60,000 nt of DNA, from positions 95,781,882-95,841,881 of the forward strand of contig CM043971.1 in the NCBI GenBank assembly GCA_014529385.2, read 5' to 3'. This stretch comes from Adiantum capillus-veneris (taxonomy: Eukaryota > Streptophyta > Polypodiopsida > Polypodiales > Pteridaceae). The notes beneath the pieces were generated by a model. That model worked only from the letters and a program-made list of their open reading frames with translations. It was not told where the DNA came from and did no database searches. Shown one piece after another: positions 10,554 through 23,576 of this stretch; within the stretch, counting starts at the first letter, position 1; each line of letters starts with the position of its first letter. Both the position numbers and the translations under genes were made by a program.

Positions 10554-13500
10554 TCCCCCTCTTCCTACCATTTGCCAACTTGCCCCTCCAAGGCTTCCAA
10601 AATTACTTTCGCCTATCATAAACTCACCTTTCCACTGATTTCAAAACCTACCAAATGGTGCTTGGTGATCCAATGACCAAGCCAAAAATTCCTTTTGAAA
10701 CTTCCCGTCATTGAATTGTTGCTTTTTCCGCCCTTTGACCTTCTCAAACTCGCCAGCCCAAGAGATCAAACCAAGAAAGTCATCCCGCACCTTACTATTA
10801 ATAACTATCATTGACTTTAACTCACATTATCTTGCTGATCCGGACTCCTATTGTCGTGTCATCAATTCCTATTAACTTCATACAATGCATACCACATTTT
10901 AAAACTTGGTCAAAGCCCAGAAACTCGTAGATGGCACACTAACGGAGGCAACCAACCTAACATAGATTTGGTCCCCGATGAATTTTCAACTCGAAATATC
11001 TTGGCAATCAGAGATTTGATTCTTAATCTGAAAAGACTGATGTGATCCACAAGATGAGCACTTCATGCCCATGCGATTAATTTGTCCTTGATCCCTCATC
11101 TATAGTTGCCCAATCTGGCACAAATCTATAATCAAGCCCTATTTCAAACTGGCATAACTTCTTTATCATAGCCCCTATTGACAAGTCGTTTATCAAGCCA
11201 TGACCTCTAGTCAGCAACCATGTAGACTTCAATCAAGCACAATGTACATCCGTCAGATCTTTGTACCTTCATGGAAGCGGAGCTGCATGAGATACACCCC
11301 CTCTAACCTTGCATAGCCTCCGATCTATGCCAACTACACTTAATCAGCATTATCATAAGATTCATTAGACACATCGTCCGATGCATACATATGATTGTCT
11401 TATAAAGGTTGATATGAACTGAGATCTTCAAGAACAATCTCACCTTCTCTCTTCTTGAACAACTTAACTCTTTTTCCTGCAATAGGCACCTTGAGCATGG
11501 GGCCATCGAGCTCACATAACTTAGATGTTGCATTATCATACGAATGAAGCACCACATATGATCCAAACCATCGTTTAACCATCTTTCACAAAACAGTATA
11601 TTGGTTCTCTAGGAAACTATCATAAACAAGTACCCAGTCACCATCTTTGATACCATGAAGTTGTACTCTGTGATTTCCATCAAATGCTTATTTATTCTTC
11701 AAACTTGCCTCCTTGAGCTTCACTTTAGCCTGCTCTATATCTTCTTAATGTCTCTCAAGCTGGCAAATGCGTAAAGCAAGAAAATATTGGCATTATAGTC
11801 CAAGACATAACCGCCTCCTTTGTAGGCATAATGGGTTTTTGCCCATACATCAACTCAAATGGCATAAAACCTGTAAAAGAATTGTGTGTAGTACGATCAA
11901 CCCACAGAGCAAATGATAAAAGTTTAGGCCAATCACCAATATGTCCTTGGCATGCCTTTGCTAAAGCTTTAACAATAGGTGGATGCCCTCCTTAACTTTT
12001 TTCATTACCCTTTGGATTGTATGCTATAGTGATAGACAATTTAATCCCCAAACAAGCAAAGAAATCATGAGCTTCATCTGCATCCAACTCTCCTCTATCA
12101 TTATGAACTCTGCCAACACATCCATACCTGGAAATCACATCTTCAAGCAAGAACTTGCATATTAAACTGGTAGATTTCGTATGCAAAGCTCTATGTTCAA
12201 CCTGATTAGTAAAATCTTCTATGGAAAGAACAATGTATCTCATTTGCCAATATAAGACCTAGGAGATTGTGATACCGGATCCACCACCCTACCACCCTAT
12301 GTATAGACTGGCTTCTAGCCGTAGCCATCATATGGATCCCCAGTCCACACTGGTCGCGTCCGAGCCCCTAGCTCAAGTCCCTAACCCCCCTAGGCTTAGG
12401 ATCCTTGTCCTGACATTACTCCCCCCTTGGAGAAGAGTTTTTGTTCTCGAAAACACGAGTTTTTAGATCTTCTGAAGGTACTGGAATAATGCAAGAAAAC
12501 CTTGGCGCAACTTTCCCTGAAGTTTTGAGCCAGATTTCCAACTCGCGTGAATATCTTAAAAAGCTCATAGCTACTAAGAAGTAGAATAGGGTTGTCCTTA
12601 TGTCAGACTTTTGAACATTTTGGAACACACAGAACTTCACCCCTAATGAAGGTTACCTACAGCACACCTATTAAGTCCTTGACTTATGAAACTATGGAAC
12701 GTATTCAACCCCACCACAACAGGTGTTCAAGGTTGAAAACCTTACGTAGCAAATTATAGAATAGGGAGACATTGTGCTAACGTATGCTCGTAGCAGATCC
12801 TTTAGCAAAAAATAGCAGCAGTAAGAGTGAGGTGCTTTTTCCCAACCACGACTGATGATAAACTAGTACTCAACCATTGAGTATCCAGCCATATATTTGA
12901 TATGGAGTGGAGACAACCAACTAGGTTGAAAGTGGGTTGGAGTGGAGTAAGCTCATAGAGTCTAGACTATCCAACCCAGGCACCCATACTGAGCCATTGC
13001 CTTGTATGGAAGGGTGTAAACGCATACTAAATCTGCAAAGAGATTTGCACGGGCAATGCAAAAGGGTGCAGAAAATAAAGTCCATGAATTGCATGCCGCT
13101 CCAAATAAATTTTTGTTAAACACTAGGGCCCATAACACCTAGTGTGCATGCATTTAACACAAACATATATAAACCACAATTCCATGACGAGACTTTTCAC
13201 GTACATACAGAAATTTTTGGCAACAAAAGTTGGACTATAACAGAATGTGAAAAACCCAGTCACACCTAGGTACCAACCATGAGACATTCTCATAAACATG
13301 GAGTACTTGTCTATATGTAGAAACGACCCTCCGTTAAGGTGGTTTCACAACACTTGTAATCGGAATAAGTTTGTACTTAGTATTCGACAATTTCTCGCCA
13401 CTGAAATTGTTCTTGATACGGTGTGCTCCAAATGGTCTAATAAACGGATGTGACGACTAGGGACCTTGTCGCAACACATCATTAGGAATTTGGAGCCAGT

Positions 13501-13797
13501 GTCAGTCCCATAGACTCATATTCTCCACATGTGGAATATGTCTCAAATAAGGATGGTCGAAAAAGCAACATCCATCAAGTACAAGATGAACTTGTGTGTG
13601 GAGGTAACTGCAAAACACTTCGCGACAAGAGTGAGAGGGACCCTCATTATCATTGCTCCACATTGTCTAAACTGAACTCCTTGAGTTCCTAGACCATGTT
13701 GTATCCCATGTGACAACATGTGCCAAATCAAACCCGACAAGTGGGTTCATAACAGCATAATGTATATTGGACACTACGGCCCAAAATACTTTGTTCC
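10554..13797 (-). repeat. Tandem unit 3
   Basis: 3244 bp. The first two thirds match units 4-7 closely. From about 12590 to 13460 there are many small deletions, for example GGGTTGTCC for GGGTGTGTCC and AGAACTTCACCCC for AGAACTACATGTTCACCCC. The variants carried are CTGATG, CAAGCCCTATTTC, AAACCACAATTCC and CCAAATCAAACCCGAC. One extra C lies at the junction with unit 4. Confidence 0.88.
11307..12265 (-). pseudogene. Family A integrase fragment, unit 3
   Basis: Core frame at 11992-12243 (NQVEHRAL form) and C-terminal segment at 11400-11582. It has the same missing N-terminus and the same GNEKS stop as unit 1. It differs from unit 1 in the C-terminal segment (DNATSK for DNSTSK). Confidence 0.78.
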
Positions 13798-16700
13798 TCC
13801 CCCTCTTCCTACCATTTGCCAACTTGCCCCTCCAAGGCTTCCAAAATACTTTCGCCTATCATAAACTCACCTTTCCACTGATTTCAAAACCTACCAAATG
13901 GTGCTTGGTGATCCAATGACCAAGCCAAAAATTCCTTTTGAAACTTCCCGTCATTGAATTGTTGCTTTTTCCGCCCTTTGACCTTCTCAAACTCGCCAGC
14001 CCAAGAGATCAAACCAAGAAAAGTCATCCCGCACCTTACTATTAATAACTATCATTGACTTTAACTCGCATTATCTTGCTGATCCGGACTCCTATTGTCA
14101 TGTCATCAATTCCTATTAACTTCATACAATGCATACCACATTTTAAAACTTGGTCAAAGCCCAGAAACTCGTAGATGGCACACTAACGGAGGCAACCAAC
14201 CTAACATAGATTTGGTCCCCGATGAATTTTCAACTCGAAATATCTTGGCAATCAGAGATTTGATTCTTAATCTGAAAAGACCGATGTGATCCACAAGATG
14301 AGCACTTCATGCCCATGCGATTAATTTGTCCTTGATCCCTCATCTATAGTTGCCCAATCTGGCACAAATCTATAATCAAGCCGTATTTCAAACTGGCATA
14401 ACTTCTTTATCATAGCCCCTATTGACAAGTCGTTTATCAAGCCATGACCTCTAGTCAGCAACCATGTAGACTTCAATCAAGCACAATGTACATCCGTCAG
14501 ATCTTTGTACCTTCATGGAAGCGGAGCTGCATGAGATACACCCCCTCTAACCTTGCATAGCCTCCGATCTATGCCAACTACACTTAATCAGCATTATCAT
14601 AAGATTCATTAGACACATCGTCCGATGCATACATATGATTGTCTTATAAAGGTTGATATGAACTGAGATCTTCAAGAACAATCTCACCTTCTCTCTTCTT
14701 GAACAACTTAACTCTTTTTCCTGCAATAGGCACCTTGAGCATGGGGCCATCGAGCTCACATAACTTAGATGTTGCATTATCATACGAATGAAGCACCACA
14801 TATGATCCAAACCATCGTTTAACCATCTTTCACAAAACAGTATATTGGTTCTCTAGGAAACTATCATAAACAAGTACCCAGTCACCATCTTTGATACCAT
14901 GAAGTTGTACTCTGTGATTTCCATCAAATGCTTATTTATTCTTCAAACTTGCCTCCTTGAGCTTCACTTTAGCCTGCTCTATATCTTCTTAATGTCTCTC
15001 AAGCTGGCAAATGCGTAAAGCAAGAAAATATTGGCATTATAGTCCAAGACATAACCGCCTCCTTTGTAGGCATAATGGGTTTTTGCCCATACATCAACTC
15101 AAATGGCATAAAACCTGTAAAAGAATTGTGTGTAGTACGATCAACCCACAGAGCAAATGATAAAAGTTTAGGCCAATCACCAATATGTCCTTGGCATGCC
15201 TTTGCTAAAGCTTTAACAATAGGTGGATGCCCTCCTTAACTTTTTTCATTACCCTTTGGATTGTATGCTATAGTGATAGACAATTTAATCCCCAAACAAG
15301 CAAAGAAATCATGAGCTTCATCTGCATCCAACTCTCCTCTATCATTATGAACTCTGCCAACACATCCATACCTGGAAATCACATCTTCAAGCAAGAACTT
15401 GCATATTAAACTGGTAGATTTCGTATGCAAAGCTCTATGTTTAACCTGATTAGTAAAATCTTCTATGGAAAGAACAATGTATCTCATTTGCCAATATAAG
15501 ACCTAGGAGATTGTGATACCGGATCCACCACCCTACCACCCTATGTATAGACTGGCTTCTAGCCGTAGCCATCATATGGATCCCCAGTCCACACTGGTCG
15601 CGTCCGAGCCCCTAGCTCAAGTCCCTAACCCCCCTAGGCTTAGGATCCTTGTCCTGACATTACTCCCCCCTTGGAGAAGAGTTTTTGTTCTCGAAAACAC
15701 GAGTTTTTAGATCTTCTGAAGGTACTGGAATAATGCAAGAAAACCTTGGCGCAACTTTCCCTGAAGTTTTGAGCCAGATTTCCAACTCGCGTGAATATCT
15801 TAAAAAGCTCATAGCTACTAAGAAGTAGAATAGGGTGTGTCCTTATGTCAGACTTTTGAACATTTTGGAACACACAGAACTACATGTTCACCCCTAATGA
15901 AGGTTACCTGTCAGCACACCTATTAAGTCCTTGACTTATGAAACTATGGAAACGGTATTCAACCCCACCACAACAGGTGTTCAAGGTTGAAAACCTTACG
16001 TAAGCAAATTATAGAATAGGGAGACATTGTGCTAACGTATGCTCGTAGCAGATCCTTTAGCAAAAAATAGCAGCAGTAAGAGTGAGGTGCTTTTCCCCAA
16101 CCACGACTGATGATAAACTAGGACTCAACCATTGAGTATCCAGCCATATATTTGATATGGAGTGGAGACAACCAACTAGGTTGAAAGTGGGTTGGAGTGG
16201 AGTAAGCTCATAGAGTCTAGACTATCCAACCCCAGGCACCCATACTGAGCCATTGCCTTGTATGGAAGGGTGTAAACGCATACTAAATCTGCAAGAGAGA
16301 TTTGCACGGGCAATGCAAAAGGGTGCAGAAGAATAAAGTCCATGAATTTGCATGCCGCTCCAAATAAATTTTTGTTAAACACTAGGGCCCATAACACCTA
16401 GTGTGCATGCATTTAACACAAACATATATAAACCGCAATTCCATGACGAGACTTTCCACGGTACATACAGAAATTTTTGGCAACAAAAGTTGGACTATAA
16501 CAGAATGTGAAAACCCAGTCACACCTAGGTACCAACCATGAGACATTCTCATAAACATGGAGTACTTGTCTATATGTAGAAACGACCCTCCGTTAAGGTG
16601 GTTTCACAACACTTGTAATCGGAATAAGTTTGTACTTAGTATTCGACAATTTCTCGCCACTGAAATTGTTCTTGATACGGTGTGCTCCAAATGGTCTAAT

Positions 16701-17056
16701 AAACGGATGTGACGACGTAGGGACCTTGTCGCAACACATCATTAGGAATTTGGAGCCAGTGTCAGTCCCATAGACTCATATTCTCCACATGTGGAATATG
16801 TCTCAAATAAGGATGGTCGAAAAAGCAACATCCATCAAGTACAAGATGAACTTGTGTGTGGAGGTAACTGCAAAACACTTCGCGACAAGAGTGAGAGGGA
16901 CCCTCATTATCATTGCTCCACATTGTCTAAACTGAACTCCTTGAGTTCCTAGACCATGTTGTATCCCATGTGACAACATGTGCCAAATAAAAAAAGGCAA
17001 GTGGGTTCATAACAGCATAATGTATATTGGACACTACGGCCCAAAATACTTTGTTC
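13798..17056 (-). repeat. Tandem unit 4
   Basis: 3259 bp. Variants: CCGATG near 14281, CAAGCCGTATTTC near 14379, NQVKHRAL in the integrase core, AAACCGCAATTCC near 16431 and the CCAAATAAAAAAAGGC end. The combination mixes states found in units 1 and 2. Confidence 0.9.
14551..15509 (-). pseudogene. Family A integrase fragment, unit 4
   Basis: Core frame at 15236-15487 with Glu to Lys (NQVKHRAL), a variant shared only with unit 6. C-terminal segment at 14644-14826. Truncation and GNEKS stop as in unit 1. Confidence 0.78.
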
Positions 17057-20000
17057 TCCCCCTCTTCCTACCATTTGCCAACTTGCCCCTCCAAGGCTTC
17101 CAAAATTACTTTCGCCTATCATAAACTCACCTTTCCACTGATTTCAAAACCTACCAAATGGTGCTTGGTGATCCAATGACCAAGCCAAAAATTCCTTTTG
17201 AAACTTCCCGTCATTGAATTGTTGCTTTTTCCGCCCTTTGACCTTCTCAAACTCGCCAGCCCAAGAGATCAAACCAAGAAAAGTCATCCCGCACCTTACT
17301 ATTAATAACTATCATTGACTTTAACTCGCATTATCTTGCTGATCCGGACTCCTATTGTCGTGTCATCAATTCCTATTAACTTCATACAATGCATACCACA
17401 TTTTAAAACTTGGTCAAAGCCCAGAAACTCGTAGATGGCACACTAACGGAGGCAACCAACCTAACATAGATTTGGTCCCCGATGAATTTTCAACTCGAAA
17501 TATCTTGGCAATCAGAGATTTGATTCTTAATCTGAAAAGACTGATGTGATCCACAAGATGAGCACTTCATGCCCATGCGATTAATTTGTCCTTGATCCCT
17601 CATCTATAGTTGCCCAATCTGGCACAAATCTATAATCAAGCCCTATTTCAAACTGGCATAACTTCTTTATCATAGCCCCTATTGACAAGTCGTTTATCAA
17701 GCCATGACCTCTAGTCAGCAACCATGTAGACTTCAATCAAGCACAATGTACATCCGTCAGATCTTTGTACCTTCATGGAAGCGGAGCTGCATGAGATACA
17801 CCCCCTCTAACCTTGCATAGCCTCCGATCTATGCCAACTACACTTAATCAGCATTATCATAAGATTCATTAGACACATCGTCCGATGCATACATATGATT
17901 GTCTTATAAAGGTTGATATGAACTGAGATCTTCAAGAACAATCTCACCTTCTCTCTTCTTGAACAACTTAACTCTTTTTCCTGCAATAGGCACCTTGAGC
18001 ATGGGGCCATCGAGCTCACATAACTTAGATGTTGCATTATCATACGAATGAAGCACCACATATGATCCAAACCATCGTTTAACCATCTTTCACAAAACAG
18101 TATATTGGTTCTCTAGGAAACTATCATAAACAAGTACCCAGTCACCATCTTTGATACCATGAAGTTGTACTCTGTGATTTCCATCAAATGCTTATTTATT
18201 CTTCAAACTTGCCTCCTTGAGCTTCACTTTAGCCTGCTCTATATCTTCTTAATGTCTCTCAAGCTGGCAAATGCGTAAAGCAAGAAAATATTGGCATTAT
18301 AGTCCAAGACATAACCGCCTCCTTTGTAGGCATAATGGGTTTTTGCCCATACATCAACTCAAATGGCATAAAACCTGTAAAAGAATTGTGTGTAGTACGA
18401 TCAACCCACAGAGCAAATGATAAAAGTTTAGGCCAATCACCAATATGTCCTTGGCATGCCTTTGCTAAAGCTTTAACAATAGGTGGATGCCCTCCTTAAC
18501 TTTTTTCATTACCCTTTGGATTGTATGCTATAGTGATAGACAATTTAATCCCCAAACAAGCAAAGAAATCATGAGCTTCATCTGCATCCAACTCTCCTCT
18601 ATCATTATGAACTCTGCCAACACATCCATACCTGGAAATCACATCTTCAAGCAAGAACTTGCATATTAAACTGGTAGATTTCGTATGCAAAGCTCTATGT
18701 TCAACCTGATTAGTAAAATCTTCTATGGAAAGAACAATGTATCTCATTTGCCAATATAAGACCTAGGAGATTGTGATACCGGATCCACCACCCTACCACC
18801 CTATGTATAGACTGGCTTCTAGCCGTAGCCATCATATGGATCCCCAGTCCACACTGGTCGCGTCCGAGCCCCTAGCTCAAGTCCCTAACCCCCCTAGGCT
18901 TAGGATCCTTGTCCTGACATTACTCCCCCCTTGGAGAAGAGTTTTTGTTCTCGAAAACACGAGTTTTTAGATCTTCTGAAGGTACTGGAATAATGCAAGA
19001 AAACCTTGGCGCAACTTTCCCTGAAGTTTTGAGCCAGATTTCCAACTCGCGTGAATATCTTAAAAAGCTCATAGCTACTAAGAAGTAGAATAGGGTGTGT
19101 CCTTATGTCAGACTTTTGAACATTTTGGAACACACAGAACTACATGTTCACCCCTAATGAAGGTTACCTGTCAGCACACCTATTAAGTCCTTGACTTATG
19201 AAACTATGGAAACGGTATTCAACCCCACCACAACAGGTGTTCAAGGTTGAAAACCTTACGTAAGCAAATTATAGAATAGGGAGACATTGTGCTAACGTAT
19301 GCTCGTAGCAGATCCTTTAGCAAAAAATAGCAGCAGTAAGAGTGAGGTGCTTTTCCCCAACCACGACTGATGATAAACTAGGACTCAACCATTGAGTATC
19401 CAGCCATATATTTGATATGGAGTGGAGACAACCAACTAGGTTGAAAGTGGGTTGGAGTGGAGTAAGCTCATAGAGTCTAGACTATCCAACCCCAGGCACC
19501 CATACTGAGCCATTGCCTTGTATGGAAGGGTGTAAACGCATACTAAATCTGCAAGAGAGATTTGCACGGGCAATGCAAAAGGGTGCAGAAGAATAAAGTC
19601 CATGAATTTGCATGCCGCTCCAAATAAATTTTTGTTAAACACTAGGGCCCATAACACCTAGTGTGCATGCATTTAACACAAACATATATAAACCACAATT
19701 CCATGACGAGACTTTTCACGGTACATACAGAAATTTTTGGCAACAAAAGTTGGACTATAACAGAATGTGAAAACCCAGTCACACCTAGGTACCAACCATG
19801 AGACATTCTCATAAACATGGAGTACTTGTCTATATGTAGAAACGACCCTCCGTTAAGGTGGTTTCACAACACTTGTAATCGGAATAAGTTTGTACTTAGT
19901 ATTCGACAATTTCTCGCCACTGAAATTGTTCTTGATACGGTGTGCTCCAAATGGTCTAATAAACGGATGTGACGACGTAGGGACCTTGTCGCAACACATC

Positions 20001-20316
20001 ATTAGGAATTTGGAGCCAGTGTCAGTCCCATAGACTCATATTCTCCACATGTGGAATATGTCTCAAATAAGGATGGTCGAAAAAGCAACATCCATCAAGT
20101 ACAAGATGAACTTGTGTGTGGAGGTAACTGCAAAACACTTCGCGACAAGAGTGAGAGGGACCCTCATTATCATTGCTCCACATTGTCTAAACTGAACTCC
20201 TTGAGTTCCTAGACCATGTTGTATCCCATGTGACAACATGTGCCAAATCAAACCCGACAAGTGGGTTCATAACAGCATAATGTATATTGGACACTACGGC
20301 CCAAAATACTTTGTTC
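17057..20316 (-). repeat. Tandem unit 5
   Basis: 3260 bp. Variants: CTGATG, CAAGCCCTATTTC, NQVEHRAL, AAACCACAATTCC with ACTTTTCACGG, and the CCAAATCAAACCCGAC end. It shares most states with unit 3 but has CGCATTATC, not CACATTATC, near 17328. Confidence 0.9.
17811..18769 (-). pseudogene. Family A integrase fragment, unit 5
   Basis: Core frame at 18496-18747 and C-terminal segment at 17904-18086. Same truncation and stop as unit 1. Confidence 0.78.
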
Positions 20317-23300
20317 TCCCCCTCTTCCTACCATTTGCCAACTTGCCCCTCCAAGGCTTCCAAAATTACTTTCGCCTATCATAAACTCACCTTTCCACTG
20401 ATTTCAAAACCTACCAAATGGTGCTTGGTGATCCAATGACCAAGCCAAAAATTCCTTTTGAAACTTCCCGTCATTGAATTGTTGCTTTTTCCGCCCTTTG
20501 ACCTTCTCAAACTCGCCAGCCCAAGAGATCAAACCAAGAAAAGTCATCCCGCACCTTACTATTAATAACTATCATTGACTTTAACTCGCATTATCTTGCT
20601 GATCCGGACTCCTATTGTCGTGTCATCAATTCCTATTAACTTCATACAATGCATACCACATTTTAAAACTTGGTCAAAGCCCAGAAACTCGTAGATGGCA
20701 CACTAACGGAGGCAACCAACCTAACATAGATTTGGTCCCCGATGAATTTTCAACTCGAAATATCTTGGCAATCAGAGATTTGATTCTTAATCTGAAAAGA
20801 CCGATGTGATCCACAAGATGAGCACTTCATGCCCATGCGATTAATTTGTCCTTGATCCCTCATCTATAGTTGCCCAATCTGGCACAAATCTATAATCAAG
20901 CCCTATTTCAAACTGGCATAACTTCTTTATCATAGCCCCTATTGACAAGTCGTTTATCAAGCCATGACCTCTAGTCAGCAACCATGTAGACTTCAATCAA
21001 GCACAATGTACATCCGTCAGATCTTTGTACCTTCATGGAAGCGGAGCTGCATGAGATACACCCCCTCTAACCTTGCATAGCCTCCGATCTATGCCAACTA
21101 CACTTAATCAGCATTATCATAAGATTCATTAGACACATCGTCCGATGCATACATATGATTGTCTTATAAAGGTTGATATGAACTGAGATCTTCAAGAACA
21201 ATCTCACCTTATCTCTTCTTGAACAACTTAACTCTTTTTCCTGCAATAGGCACCTTGAGCATGGGGCCATCGAGCTCACATAACTTAGATGTTGCATTAT
21301 CATACGAATGAAGCACCACATATGATCCAAACCATCGTTTAACCATCTTTCACAAAACAGTATATTGGTTCTCTAGGAAACTATCATAAACAAGTACCCA
21401 GTCACCATCTTTGATACCATGAAGTTGTACTCTGTGATTTCCATCAAATGCTTATTTATTCTTCAAACTTGCCTCCTTGAGCTTCACTTTAGCCTGCTCT
21501 ATATCTTCTTAATGTCTCTCAAGCTGGCAAATGCGTAAAGCAAGAAAATATTGGCATTATAGTCCAAGACATAACCGCCTCCTTTGTAGGCATAATGGGT
21601 TTTTGCCCATACATCAACTCAAATGGCATAAAACCTGTAAAAGAATTGTGTGTAGTACGATCAACCCACAGAGCAAATGATAAAAGTTTAGGCCAATCAC
21701 CAATATGTCCTTGGCATGCCTTTGCTAAAGCTTTAACAATAGGTGGATGCCCTCCTTAACTTTTTTCATTACCCTTTGGATTGTATGCTATAGTGATAGA
21801 CAATTTAATCCCCAAACAAGCAAAGAAATCATGAGCTTCATCTGCATCCAACTCTCCTCTATCATTATGAACTCTGCCAACACATCCATACCTGGAAATC
21901 ACATCTTCAAGCAAGAACTTGCATATTAAACTGGTAGATTTCGTATGCAAAGCTCTATGTTTAACCTGATTAGTAAAATCTTCTATGGAAAGAACAATGT
22001 ATCTCATTTGCCAATATAAGACCTAGGAGATTGTGATACCGGATCCACCACCCTACCACCCTATGTATAGACTGGCTTCTAGCCGTAGCCATCATATGGA
22101 TCCCCAGTCCACACTGGTCGCGTCCGAGCCCCTAGCTCAAGTCCCTAACCCCCCTAGGCTTAGGATCCTTGTCCTGACATTACTCCCCCCTTGGAGAAGA
22201 GTTTTTGTTCTCGAAAACACGAGTTTTTAGATCTTCTGAAGGTACTGGAATAATGCAAGAAAACCTTGGCGCAACTTTCCCTGAAGTTTTGAGCCAGATT
22301 TCCAACTCGCGTGAATATCTTAAAAAGCTCATAGCTACTAAGAAGTAGAATAGGGTGTGTCCTTATGTCAGACTTTTGAACATTTTGGAACACACAGAAC
22401 TACATGTTCACCCCTAATGAAGGTTACCTGTCAGCACACCTATTAAGTCCTTGACTTATGAAACTATGGAAACGGTATTCAACCCCACCACAACAGGTGT
22501 TCAAGGTTGAAAACCTTACATAAGCAAATTATAGAATAGGGAGACATTGTGCTAACGTATGCTCGTAGCAGATCCTTTAGCAAAAAATAGCAGCAGTAAG
22601 AGTGAGGTGCTTTTCCCCAACCACGACTGATGATAAACTAGGACTCAACCATTGAGTATCCAGCCATATATTTGATATGGAGTGGAGACAACCAACTAGG
22701 TTGAAAGTGGGTTGGAGTGGAGTAAGCTCATAGAGTCTAGACTATCCAACCCCAGGCACCCATACTGAGCCATTGCCTTGTATGGAAGGGTGTAAACGCA
22801 TACTAAATCTGCAAGAGAGATTTGCACGGGCAATGCAAAAGGGTGCAGAAGAATAAAGTCCATGAATTTGCATGCCGCTCCAAATAAATTTTTGTTAAAC
22901 ACTAGGGCCCATAACACCTAGTGTGCATGCATTTAACACAAACATATATAAACCACAATTCCATGACGAGACTTTTCACGGTACATACAGAAATTTTTGG
23001 CAACAAAAGTTGGACTATAACAGAATGTGAAAACCCAGTCACACCTAGGTACCAACCATGAGACATTCTCATAAACATGGAGTACTTGTCTATATGTAGA
23101 AACGACCCTCCGTTAAGGTGGTTTCACAACACTTGTAATCGGAATAAGTTTGTACTTAGTATTCGACAATTTCTCGCCACTGAAATTGTTCTTGATACGG
23201 TGTGCTCCAAATGGTCTAATAAACGGATGTGACGACGTAGGGACCTTGTCGCAACACATCATTAGGAATCTGGAGCCAGTGTCAGTCCCATAGACTCATA

Positions 23301-23576
23301 TTCTCCACATGTGGAATATGTCTCAAATAAGGATGGTCGAAAAAGCAACATCCATCAAGTACAAGATGAACTTGTGTGTGGAGGTAACTGCAAAACACTT
23401 CGCGACAAGAGTGAGAGGGACCCTCATTATCATTGCTCCACATTGTCTAAACTGAACTCCTTGAGTTCCTAGACCATGTTGTATCCCATGTGACAACATG
23501 TGCCAAATCAAACCCGACAAGTGGGTTCATAACAGCATAATGTATATTGGACACTACGGCCCAAAATACTTTGTTC
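20317..23576 (-). repeat. Tandem unit 6
   Basis: 3260 bp. Variants: CCGATG, CAAGCCCTATTTC, NQVKHRAL, AAACCACAATTCC and the CCAAATCAAACCCGAC end. Private changes include CTTACATAAG near 22516, GGAATCTGG near 23266 and an A at about 21211 (CCTTATCTC). Confidence 0.9.
21071..22029 (-). pseudogene. Family A integrase fragment, unit 6
   Basis: Core frame at 21756-22007 (NQVKHRAL). A private C to A change near 21211 puts a stop in the C-terminal segment, where the other units read KKREGEIV. This confirms that no coding constraint acts on the copies. Confidence 0.78.
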
